Below are positions 31,705 to 39,584 of a stretch of 42,786 bases of DNA, piece after piece; position 1 is the first letter of the stretch, and every line of letters starts with the position of its first letter. Where the stretch lies: contig CAJUGU010000016.1 in the NCBI GenBank assembly GCA_910586105.1, positions 1 to 42,786 of the forward strand, in the 5' to 3' direction. The DNA is from an uncultured Eubacteriales bacterium (GTDB lineage: Bacteria > Bacillota > Clostridia > Oscillospirales > Butyricicoccaceae). Both the position numbers and the translations under genes were made by a program. The notes below the pieces were generated by a model that was not told the DNA's origin, searched no databases, and saw only the letters and a list, made by a program, of their open reading frames with translations.

Positions 31705-33789
31705 ATGGGGAAACGGTTGGCCGCGCTGGATGATTTCCGGCTGCTGGCGGCGGCGCTCGTCGTGGCGATCCATACCTCGCCGCTCGAGAGCTATACCGCG
31801 GCGGGCGATTTTTGGCTGACGCGGGTGCTTGCCCGCGTCGCGGTGCCGTTCTTCTTCATGGTGAGCGGTCATTTCCTCGCGGAGCGGGACTGGAAAGGCG
31901 TCCCGCGGCTGCTGAAAAAGCTGGCGCTGCTGTATGCCGTGTCAACCGTGCTGTACCTTCCGCTGACGATTTACAGCGGCGGCGTCGGCCGCTGGACGAC
32001 ATGGGCGCGCCGCATTTTTATCGAAGGCACGTTCTATCATCTGTGGTATTTCCCGGCGGCGATGCTTGGGGTCGTGATTGCGAGGATGCTGACGCGGCTG
32101 GGGAAGCCCGCCGCGCTTTCGGCGGCGGCCCTGCTTTACCTGATCGGACTGGGCGGCGACAGCTGGTTCGGGCTTGCGGAACGCGTCCCGGCGCTGGAAG
32201 CGCTGTACGGCCAAATCTTCAACGTTTGCCAATACACCCGGAACGGCCTGTTTTACGCGCCGCTGTTCCTCCTGCTGGGCGCGGAAGCCCGCCGGATGGG
32301 CAAACGGAAGGCGGCGGCGGGCGCGGCGTTCGCGCTGGCGGCGATGAGCGCCGAAGCCTTCGGCCTGCGCGGGATCGGCGCGCAGCGGCATGACAGTATG
32401 TACCTGTTCCTGCCGCTGCTGATGGCGTTCCTGTTCGCGCTGCTGCTGGAAACCAACGCGGGCGAACGGCGCAGCGCCCGCCGGGTCTCCATGACGGTAT
32501 ATCTCATACATCCATGGACGATTGTGCTGGTACGCGGCGCGGCGAAGGCGCTGGGCTGGCAGGCGCTGCTCGTGGAAAACAGCCTGAACCATTACCTGCT
32601 GGTGCTGGCGGGGAGCTTCGGATGCGCGTGGCTGCTGTGCGGCTGGCGGAAGCCGGGGCCGCGCGCCGACGCCCGCGCGTGGCGGGAAGTCGATCTGGGC
32701 GCGCTCGCGCACAATGTCAAGACGCTGCGGGCGGCGCTGCCGGAGGGCTGCGCCTTGATGGGCGTGGTCAAGGCGGACGCTTACGGGCACGGCGCGGCGC
32801 AGTCGGCGCGGGCGATGCAGCGGGCGGGGGTGCGCGCGTTCGCCGTTGCCTGCCTTTCGGAAGGGATCGCGCTGCGCCGCGCGGGGATCTGGGGCGAGAT
32901 CCTGATCCTTGGCTACACCGGGGCGGAAGAAGTCCCGCTGCTGCGCCGCTGGCGGCTTACACAGACCGTCGCGGACGCCGAACACGGGCGGGCGCTGGCG
33001 GCGGCGGGGAAGCCGGTACGCATCCATCTCGGCATCGACACCGGGATGCACCGGCTTGGCATCCCGGCGGGCGATTTTGCGGCGATCAGGGCGCTTTATC
33101 AATGCAGGAATTTAAAAATCCGGGGCGTGTTCTCGCATCTGTGCGTGGTGGACAGCCTTGCTCCGGCGGACGTGGATTATACCGCCGGGCAGCTCGCGCG
33201 GTTTTATGAGACGGTCGGCTGGCTGCGCGCGCACGGTTATCCGACCGGAAAAGTGCATATCCAGGCGAGCTACGGCGTGCTCAACCTGCCGGAGCAGCAG
33301 TGCGATTATGCGCGCGTGGGCATCGCGCTGTACGGGGTGCGCAGTACGGACAGCCCGGTGCGGTATCCACTGGAACTGCGGCCGGTGCTGTCGCTGCGGG
33401 CGCGCGTGACCTCGGTCCGGACGATCGAAGCCGGGGAGTGCGCGGGCTATGACCGGGCCTTCCGCGCGGAGCGCCCGACGCGGGTCGCGGCGGTTTCGAT
33501 CGGCTACGCGGACGGCCTGCCGCGCGACCTGTCGAAAAAAGGCGGGCAGGTGCTGGTGCGGGGCGTGCGGTGCAGGCTGATCGGGCGGCTGTGTATGGAT
33601 CAGGCGCTGATCGACGTGACCGACCTTCCCGAAGCGCGGGCGGGCGACGTGGCGACGCTGATCGGCTGCGACGGCGGCGAAGCGCTGCGCGCCGAGGAGA
33701 TCGCGGAGCAGTGCGGGACGATCACCAACGAGCTGCTTTCCCGGCTGGGGGGCAGGCTGCCCTGCCGGATTGTGGCAAAACCGGTCTGA
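31705..33789 (+). CDS. vanT: Membrane-bound serine racemase, VanT type
   Basis: The 694-residue protein starts at ATG 31,705, two bases after the vanXY stop, with GGGGAGGGG upstream. Residues 1-330 are an acyltransferase-3-like membrane domain with about ten helices (DDFRLLAAALVVAIH, VPFFFMVSGHF, MTVYLIHPW). Residues 335-694 form an alanine-racemase-fold PLP domain: Lys356 in VVKADAYGHG binds PLP and Tyr582 in AGYDRAF is the second catalytic base. Asn675 in TITNEL occupies the position where alanine racemases carry a Tyr, the change associated with serine preference in VanT. The protein should take in or receive L-Ser at the membrane and make D-Ser for VanG. Two hairpins follow the gene. Confidence 0.9.
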   Translation: MGKRLAALDDFRLLAAALVVAIHTSPLESYTAAGDFWLTRVLARVAVPFFFMVSGHFLAERDWKGVPRLLKKLALLYAVSTVLYLPLTIYSGGVGRWTTWARRIFIEGTFYHLWYFPAAMLGVVIARMLTRLGKPAALSAAALLYLIGLGGDSWFGLAERVPALEALYGQIFNVCQYTRNGLFYAPLFLLLGAEARRMGKRKAAAGAAFALAAMSAEAFGLRGIGAQRHDSMYLFLPLLMAFLFALLLETNAGERRSARRVSMTVYLIHPWTIVLVRGAAKALGWQALLVENSLNHYLLVLAGSFGCAWLLCGWRKPGPRADARAWREVDLGALAHNVKTLRAALPEGCALMGVVKADAYGHGAAQSARAMQRAGVRAFAVACLSEGIALRRAGIWGEILILGYTGAEEVPLLRRWRLTQTVADAEHGRALAAAGKPVRIHLGIDTGMHRLGIPAGDFAAIRALYQCRNLKIRGVFSHLCVVDSLAPADVDYTAGQLARFYETVGWLRAHGYPTGKVHIQASYGVLNLPEQQCDYARVGIALYGVRSTDSPVRYPLELRPVLSLRARVTSVRTIEAGECAGYDRAFRAERPTRVAAVSIGYADGLPRDLSKKGGQVLVRGVRCRLIGRLCMDQALIDVTDLPEARAGDVATLIGCDGGEALRAEEIAEQCGTITNELLSRLGGRLPCRIVAKPV

Positions 33790-33814
33790 AAAACCGCAAA
33801 TACGTCCGCGGCTG

Positions 33815-33875
33815 CCGGGTCTTCCGGAATGCCGACGACCCGGGTCGAAATATTTTCGGAAACTTCCGGATTTTT
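33815..33875 (+). terminator. Terminator region of the vanG-XY-T operon
   Basis: CCGGGTC/GACCCGG (33,815-33,843) encloses a loop with TTCCGGAA. A second hairpin, TTCGGAA/TTCCGGA at 33,855-33,870, runs into TTTTT. The next promoter starts three bases later. Confidence 0.6.
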
Positions 33876-33877
33876 AC

Positions 33878-33906
33878 TTGTATGGAGCGGGGAAAACCCG
33901 TATAAT
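33878..33906 (+). promoter_or_regulatory. Sigma-A promoter of the deacetylase gene
   Basis: TTGTAT (33,878-33,883) and TATAAT (33,901-33,906) have a 17-base spacer. The transcript would start near 33,913, which excludes the in-frame ATG at 33,909 as the gene start. Confidence 0.8.
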
Positions 33907-33944
33907 AAATGGCAGAGGATACAAGGAATACTGGGGGGAGCGCT

Positions 33945-34871
33945 ATGCAGAATCAAGCGCGCCGCAAACGGCGCAGGGTCAACAAAGGGATGATCGTCCG
34001 AATCCTGTGCCTGCTGCTGGCGGCGCTGGTTGTCGTGCTGGCGGCGGTCGAGACCGTCCGGGCGCGGCATGAGGCGAAGACGATTAAAACGCTGAACGCA
34101 CAGATTGCGGAGCTTGAGGCGCAGAAAACCGAGCTGGAAGCGCAGATACCGGACGCCGTGCTGAACGGCCCGGACGGATCGCTGTATTATCAGGGCCTGT
34201 ACCCGGAAATGCAGGTCGACCCGAAGCCGGTATTTCGGGATCAGCCGGAAAAGACGGCGTACCTGACCTTTGACGACGGCCCGTCGGCGAACACGTACAC
34301 GATCCTGGACGCGCTGAAAGCGAGCGGGCAGAAGGCGACGTTTTTCATCGTGGCAAAGAACATCCCCGGGCATGAGGACGCGCTCCAGCGGATGGCTGAC
34401 GAAGGGCATACGATCGCGATTCACACGTATTCGCACGACTACCGGGGAATCTACGCTTCGGTCGAGGCTTACCTGGAGGACTTTCATCAGGCGTATGAGG
34501 CGATCTATGACGCCTGCGGCGTCCATGCCGAGCTGTTCCGGTTCCCGGGCGGGTCGGTGAACGCATATAACCGCTCGATCTATCAGCCGCTGATCGCCGA
34601 AATGCTGCGGCGCGGCTTCGTTTACCACGATTGGAGCGTTTCCAGCGAAGACGCGACCGGGAAGGATTACACGGCGGAGCAGCTGGCGGGCTTCGTGATG
34701 GACGGCACGGCGCAGGTCGGCAAGCCGGTGATCCTGATGCACGATTCGGGCGATAAGAAGAACACGGCGGCGGCTGTGCCGGAGATCGTGCGGCGGCTGA
34801 CCGAAGCCGGGTATACCTGCGCCCCGCTGACCGGCGAAGTGCGCCCGGTGTGCTTTGGGTATCAGACCTGA
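33945..34871 (+). CDS. Membrane-anchored polysaccharide deacetylase (NodB/PgdA type)
   Basis: The 308-residue protein starts at ATG 33,945 after GGGGGGAG. A basic N-terminus and one membrane helix (about 16-38) are followed by a short coiled coil (42-70), then the NodB domain: TFDDGPS (108-114, Asp110/Asp111), HTYSH (160-164), RFPGGS (199-204) and LMHDSG (264-269), covering the metal-binding and catalytic motifs. It should face the outside and remove N-acetyl groups from peptidoglycan or another polysaccharide. It has its own promoter, so it is not an obligate part of the van operon even though it follows it. Proximity to cell-wall genes supports peptidoglycan as substrate. Confidence 0.85.
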   Translation: MQNQARRKRRRVNKGMIVRILCLLLAALVVVLAAVETVRARHEAKTIKTLNAQIAELEAQKTELEAQIPDAVLNGPDGSLYYQGLYPEMQVDPKPVFRDQPEKTAYLTFDDGPSANTYTILDALKASGQKATFFIVAKNIPGHEDALQRMADEGHTIAIHTYSHDYRGIYASVEAYLEDFHQAYEAIYDACGVHAELFRFPGGSVNAYNRSIYQPLIAEMLRRGFVYHDWSVSSEDATGKDYTAEQLAGFVMDGTAQVGKPVILMHDSGDKKNTAAAVPEIVRRLTEAGYTCAPLTGEVRPVCFGYQT

Positions 34872-35028
34872 GCCGGGACGGGGGGCCGCGCGCGGGCCGT
34901 GCCGGAAGTCCTAGGCCGTTCGGCGGCATGGATCCAATACGGAAATGACGGCGTTCCGGACGTCCTTCACCGTGCAAAAACGCGCTGGTGGACGTTTGAT
35001 CGGGCCGATCGGTGGAAAAAACACAGGG
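34872..35028. other. Non-coding stretch after the deacetylase gene
   Basis: No gene or clear signal is seen in the first 157 bases. The full gap to smc is 378 bases and also holds the terminator at 35,029, a promoter at 35,156 and a leader hairpin at 35,203. Confidence 0.4.
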
Positions 35029-35057
35029 GGAGCGGTAAAAAAACCGCTCCTCTTTTT
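35029..35057 (+). terminator. Rho-independent terminator
   Basis: GGAGCGGT pairs with ACCGCTCC around an A-rich loop and is followed by TCTTTTT. It ends the deacetylase transcript before the smc promoter. Confidence 0.85.
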
Positions 35058-35155
35058 CGGCTGCCCGCCGCAAAAACCGCGCCCCCCAGCGGCAGGCGGA
35101 AAAGCATTACGGGGCGGAAAATGTGAATATTTCCTGAAAATTCCCAACAGCGTCA

Positions 35156-35184
35156 TTGCCATTGGCATGATTCAGTGGTAAAAT
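35156..35184 (+). promoter_or_regulatory. Sigma-A promoter of smc
   Basis: TTGCCA (35,156-35,161) and TAAAAT (35,179-35,184) have a 17-base spacer. TGCCA-T-TGGCA overlaps the -35 box and could be an operator. Transcription would start near 35,191. Confidence 0.75.
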
Positions 35185-35202
35185 GAAAGCAGACTAAAAT
35201 CG

Positions 35203-35233
35203 CAGGAGCCTGACCGCGACCGGCAGGCTCCTG
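35203..35233 (+). promoter_or_regulatory. Perfect hairpin in the smc 5' UTR
   Basis: CAGGAGCCTG and CAGGCTCCTG pair perfectly (10 base pairs) around an 11-base loop. There is no T-run. It lies just before the GAGGTGA ribosome site and could limit translation or stabilise the mRNA. Confidence 0.5.
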
Positions 35234-35249
35234 ACCCTTGAGGTGAACT

Positions 35250-38200
35250 ATGGTCCTTAAATCCTTGCTGCTGCAAGGCTTCAAATCCTTTCCCGACCGC
35301 ACCGAGATCCGGTTCGTAGGCGGGGTGACGGCGATCGTCGGCCCGAACGGGAGCGGGAAGTCAAACATTTCCGACGCCATTCGCTGGGTGCTGGGCGAAC
35401 AGTCCTCGCGTTCGCTGCGCGGCGCCAAGATGGAGGACGTGATCTTCGGCGGGACGGCGCGGCGCGGCCCGGTCGGCTTTGCCGAGGTCTCGCTGATCCT
35501 TGACAACGAGGACGGGCGTTTCCGCTCCGACTTTACCGAGATCATGATCACCCGGCGTTATTACCGTTCGGGCGAAAGCGAATATTTCATGAACAAAAAG
35601 CATTGCCGCCTGCGCGATATCCACGAGCTGTTCATGGACACCGGCCTTGGACGGGACGGCTATTCGATCATTGGGCAGGGCCGGATCGAGGAGATCCTTT
35701 CGCTCAAGAGCGAAGACCGCCGCGAGGTGGTCGAGGAAGCGGCGGGCATCACGAAATTCCGCTACCGCAAGGAGGAGGCCGAACGCAAGCTGAAGGCCAC
35801 CGAGGATAACCTGGTACGCATCCGCGACCTGTTCAGCGAACTGGAACGGCAGGTCGGCCCGCTGGAAAAGCAGAGCGAGAAGGCGCGGCAGTATCTGGCG
35901 CTGCGCGACCGGCTGCGGGTGCTCGAGATCTCGCTGTGGCTGCTGTCGCTGGAACGCATCCAACAGGACGGGCGGAAAAACGCTGAAGACCTCGCGGCCT
36001 GTGAGAGCCAGCTAGGACAGGCGCGGGGCGCGCAGAACGCCTTGTATGAACAGTCCGAGCGGCTGGCGGAGGCGCTGCGGGAGGCCGAGGTGGAGGCTGA
36101 AGGGCTCCGTCACGCGCTGCGGGACGCGGAAGCGCGCACCGCCGAACAGGCGAGCCGGTGCGCCGTTCTGGCGGCGAACATCCAAAACCAGGAAGAAAAC
36201 ATCGAGCGCACCCGGCGCGAGCGGGAGCAGCGGCGCGAGCAGGCGGAAAACCTGAGCGGGCAGACCGCCGCGCGCGAGCGGCGCATCGAATTGCTCGACC
36301 GTGAGCAGCAGTCCCTCGCGGAGCAGCTCGCGGCGCTGGAAGCCGAGTCGGAAGACCTGCGCAGGCAGGGCGCGGCGCTCGCCGGGCGGGAGCGCGCGGC
36401 GCGCGACGGCGCGGCTGCGGCGACCGAGGAACGGTTCGCGATCGAGCTGCGCCGGACGGCGGCGGAGACCGGCTTGCAGTCCATGGAGGAACGCCGGGGC
36501 ACGATCGACGCCGACGTGCGCAAGGCGGGCGAACGGCTGGAAACCGAAGAAGCGCAGCAAAAAGAGCTTCAAAAGGAGCTGGACGATTGTTTAGACATGC
36601 TCGCAGGCGCCAAAAATAAACTGGCGGGCGTTTCGCTCAAGGCGGAGAGCCGCCGGAAAAAGGCGGACGGCCTTGCGGCGGCGGCGCAGGAAGCGGCGGC
36701 GGCGCTGACCGACTGCCGGAACCGCGCCCGGATGCTCCGCGACATGCAGCGCGAGTATGAAGGGTTTTCACGTTCGGTCAAGTCGGTCATGACGGCGGCG
36801 GGGCGCGGGTCGCTGACCGGCGTGCACGGCCCGGTGTCGTCGCTGATGAGCGTGGACAGCCGGTTCCTGACCGCAATCGACACGGCGCTGGGGGCGGCGG
36901 CGTCCAACATCGTCGTCGACCGGGCGGAGGACGGCAAGCGCGCGATCGCGTATTTGAAGCGGAGCGACGGCGGGCGGGCGACCTTCCTGCCGCTGGACAC
37001 GATCAAACCGCAGACGCTGCGCGAAAACGGGTTGGAAGGACGCCCAGGCTGCTATGGCACGGCGGATGCGCTGGTCAAATGCGATGAAAAATATCGCAAT
37101 ATCATAAAAAACCTGCTCGCGCGCACGGTCATTGCGGAGCAGATGGACGCGGCGCTGGCGATCGCGCGGGCGTATGGAAACCGGTTCCGGATCGTGACGT
37201 TAGACGGGCAGATCCTGCAAGCGGGCGGCGCGATGACCGGCGGCTCGGTCTCTAAGGGGACGGGGGCGCTGGCGCGCGCGGGGAAGCTCAAAGAACTGGA
37301 AGCCCGGCAAACGGAGCTGGAACGCCGGAAGGGCGAAGCCGAGCAGGCGTTCGCGGCGGCGAAAAGCGAGCTGGCCGCGCTCGATTACGATCTGAAGGCG
37401 ATCGAAGCCGAGCGCGCCCGGGCGCAGGAGGACGAAGCGCGGCTGCGGGCGTTGGTCTCGCAGCATGGGGCGCTGGTCGAAAGCCTGCGGGCGCAGTACG
37501 AAGGGCTGACGCTCGAACGGGATAACCTTTCGGAAGCGAAGGCGGGTTATCAGCGGGCGATTGAAGAAAGCGCGGCGGCGCTGGTTTCCCGGCAGGCGGC
37601 GCTCGACCGGTTGAACGAAGAGCTTGCGGCGCTGGAAGAACAGGGGAGGCAGCTGGCGGAACGGCAGGCGGAAGCCTCCGGGAAGGCAACCGGGCTGCAT
37701 ACCGCTATTGCGGAAAACCGCACGGAAGCGAACGCCTCGCGGGAGGCGCTGGAGGAGCTCAAGCGGCTGAAAGCCGACATGGACGCGGGCCTGACCGGCG
37801 CTTCGGATGAGATCGAGCGGTTCCGGCAGGAGATCGCGCGGCTGCAAAACGAGCTTGCGGACGCGCGGCGCCGGCAAGCGGACGGCGACGGCGCCGCGGA
37901 ACAGTACCGCGTGCGGATCGCCGAAAAAGGGCAGGACCGCCTGCGGCTCGAAGGCGAAAAGACGGCGGCGGATAAACGCGCGCAGGCCAAGAACGAGGAG
38001 ATCCTGAACCTGGAACGCGAGAGCGCGCGGCTGGAAAACCAGTCGGCGCAGCTGAAAAACGAGGAAAGCCAGATCCTGGATAAGATGTGGGAGAACTACG
38101 AGCTGACCCCGACCCCGGCGGCGGAGGTCGCGCAGGAACTGGAAGACCCGGCGCAGGCCGGGAAGGACGCGGCCGAGCTGCGGGAGCAGATGCGGGCGCT

Positions 38201-38825
38201 GGGGCACATCAATCTGGACGCGATCGAGGAATACCAGAAGGTGCTGGAGCGCTACGAATTTTTAAACGAGCAGAAGAGCGACCTCGAAAAGGCGCAGAAT
38301 GAGCTGTACAAGGTGATCGAACAGCTGACGGTCAACATGAAGGAGATCTTTGCAAGCGAGTTCGCCAAGCTCAACGGTTATTTCGGCGAGACCTTCCGCG
38401 AGATCTTCGGCGGCGGGCACGCGGAATTACAGCTTGCCGATACGTCGGACATTTTGAACTGCGGCATTGATATCCGCGTTTCGCCGCCGGGCAAGGCGGT
38501 GAAGACGATCACGCTGCTGTCGGGCGGCGAGAAGGCGTTTGTCGCGATCGCGCTGCATTTCGCGATCCTGAAGCTGCGGCCCACGCCGTTCTGCGTGCTC
38601 GACGAGATCGAGGCGGCGCTTGACGATGTGAACGTCCGGCGTTTTGCGGAGTACATCCGCCGGTTGTCGGGGGAGACGCAGTTCATTGTGATCACGCACC
38701 GCCGCGGCACCATGGAGGAAGCCGACATGCTGTATGGCGTCACCATGCAGGAGCAGGGCGTATCCCGGCTGCTGATGCTCAACCTTGCGGAGGCGGAAAA
38801 GCAGCTCGGCAAGGAAATGCGCTGA
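35250..38825 (+). CDS. smc: Chromosome segregation SMC protein
   Basis: The 1,191-residue protein starts at ATG 35,250 after GAGGTGA. SMC dimers condense and organise the chromosome with ScpA and ScpB. Walker A GPNGSGKSN is at 31-39 (Lys37), the ABC signature LSGGEKAF is near 1090-1097, and Walker B CVLDEIEAALDD has Asp1118 and Glu1119. The two long coiled-coil arms (about 170-515 and 665-1010) flank the hinge, about 522-660, with GVHGPVSSLM and GGAMTGGSVSKG. Length and layout are normal for the family. The arms are rich in Ala, Glu and Arg, as expected for GC-rich DNA. ftsY usually follows smc directly in Firmicutes; here a Uma2-type gene lies between them. Confidence 0.97.
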   Translation: MVLKSLLLQGFKSFPDRTEIRFVGGVTAIVGPNGSGKSNISDAIRWVLGEQSSRSLRGAKMEDVIFGGTARRGPVGFAEVSLILDNEDGRFRSDFTEIMITRRYYRSGESEYFMNKKHCRLRDIHELFMDTGLGRDGYSIIGQGRIEEILSLKSEDRREVVEEAAGITKFRYRKEEAERKLKATEDNLVRIRDLFSELERQVGPLEKQSEKARQYLALRDRLRVLEISLWLLSLERIQQDGRKNAEDLAACESQLGQARGAQNALYEQSERLAEALREAEVEAEGLRHALRDAEARTAEQASRCAVLAANIQNQEENIERTRREREQRREQAENLSGQTAARERRIELLDREQQSLAEQLAALEAESEDLRRQGAALAGRERAARDGAAAATEERFAIELRRTAAETGLQSMEERRGTIDADVRKAGERLETEEAQQKELQKELDDCLDMLAGAKNKLAGVSLKAESRRKKADGLAAAAQEAAAALTDCRNRARMLRDMQREYEGFSRSVKSVMTAAGRGSLTGVHGPVSSLMSVDSRFLTAIDTALGAAASNIVVDRAEDGKRAIAYLKRSDGGRATFLPLDTIKPQTLRENGLEGRPGCYGTADALVKCDEKYRNIIKNLLARTVIAEQMDAALAIARAYGNRFRIVTLDGQILQAGGAMTGGSVSKGTGALARAGKLKELEARQTELERRKGEAEQAFAAAKSELAALDYDLKAIEAERARAQEDEARLRALVSQHGALVESLRAQYEGLTLERDNLSEAKAGYQRAIEESAAALVSRQAALDRLNEELAALEEQGRQLAERQAEASGKATGLHTAIAENRTEANASREALEELKRLKADMDAGLTGASDEIERFRQEIARLQNELADARRRQADGDGAAEQYRVRIAEKGQDRLRLEGEKTAADKRAQAKNEEILNLERESARLENQSAQLKNEESQILDKMWENYELTPTPAAEVAQELEDPAQAGKDAAELREQMRALGHINLDAIEEYQKVLERYEFLNEQKSDLEKAQNELYKVIEQLTVNMKEIFASEFAKLNGYFGETFREIFGGGHAELQLADTSDILNCGIDIRVSPPGKAVKTITLLSGGEKAFVAIALHFAILKLRPTPFCVLDEIEAALDDVNVRRFAEYIRRLSGETQFIVITHRRGTMEEADMLYGVTMQEQGVSRLLMLNLAEAEKQLGKEMR

Positions 38826-38877
38826 CCGGCCGGAAAACCGCAGGCAGTATCTTTGAGATGGAAAGGAAGGTGCGCAG

Positions 38878-39462
38878 ATGCAGTTCGCACGAGAATTGGA
38901 AGGGCGTTATACCTACGCCGATTTATTGACATGGGACGACGGCAAACGCTATGAATTATATGATGGTGAACCGGTGGCGCTCGCTTCACCGCTGATACCC
39001 CATCAAAGGATATCGGCGGAGCTGTATGTGCAGCTGCATGGATACCTGCGGGGGAAACGCTGCGAGGCATTCTATGCGCCGGCGGATGTCCGCCTGTTTG
39101 AGCGGGAAGGCGACCGACCGGAAGACGTGAAGGTCGTTGTACAGCCAGATATTTTCGTTGTATGCGATCCGAATAAGCTGGATGACCACGGCTGCAAAGG
39201 CGCGCCCGATCTGGTGATCGAGATATTATCGCCCTCCACGCAGAAAATGGATCGGCTGGTAAAATATAAGCTGTACCAGCAAGCAGGGGCGCCGGAGTAC
39301 TGGATCGTAGACCCCGTGTCGCGGATTGTAAGCGTTCACACGCTGGAAGATGGGTGCTACGGCTCGCCGGTCGTGGACAACGCGAACACAAAGATTACAG
39401 TCGGTGTGTTGGAGGCGTGCGAGATCGATTTAACGATGGTATTCCCCGACCGTGAAGCGTAA
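38878..39462 (+). CDS. Uma2-family putative PD-(D/E)XK nuclease
   Basis: The 194-residue protein starts at ATG 38,878 after GGAAGG. It has the Uma2 (DUF820) layout: YELYDGEPVAL (25-35), VVQPDIFVV (87-95, Asp91), APDLVIEILSPST (109-121, Glu115), KYKLYQQAGAPEYWIVDP (129-146). These residues match the predicted PD-(D/E)XK metal site. Uma2 genes are common in cyanobacteria and scattered in Firmicutes, often as accessory genes of unknown role. Here it is inserted between smc and ftsY and is somewhat less GC-rich than its neighbours, which suggests later acquisition. Nuclease activity is predicted from the fold only. Confidence 0.8.
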   Translation: MQFARELEGRYTYADLLTWDDGKRYELYDGEPVALASPLIPHQRISAELYVQLHGYLRGKRCEAFYAPADVRLFEREGDRPEDVKVVVQPDIFVVCDPNKLDDHGCKGAPDLVIEILSPSTQKMDRLVKYKLYQQAGAPEYWIVDPVSRIVSVHTLEDGCYGSPVVDNANTKITVGVLEACEIDLTMVFPDREA

Positions 39463-39477
39463 ACGACCGCTTCACGG
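39450..39477 (+). other. Hairpin spanning the end of the Uma2 gene
   Basis: CCGTGAAGCG and CGCTTCACGG pair perfectly (10 base pairs), and the loop contains the stop codon TAA. No T-run follows, so it is not a standard terminator. It may slow the 3' end of decay or mark the edge of an inserted segment. Confidence 0.45.
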
Positions 39478-39584
39478 GACGTGATATATAAGGCAGGCGA
39501 CCCGATCGGCCTGTGTGCCGGAAGGCTGCGCCGCCGATGAAAAACTGTATTTGCGAAACCATAAGATCCAAAGGAGGAGAGAAA

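Noticed and set aside
31942..33102. 386-residue open frame antisense to vanT, and similar long minus-strand frames across smc (36,012-38,207)
   Set aside because: All are shadows of strongly supported + strand genes and lack start signals; composition is Arg/Pro-rich as expected for antisense GC-rich DNA.
33909..33944. ATG 33,909 as the deacetylase start
   Set aside because: It lies before the likely transcription start of the TATAAT promoter and has no ribosome site; ATG 33,945 has GGGGGGAG.
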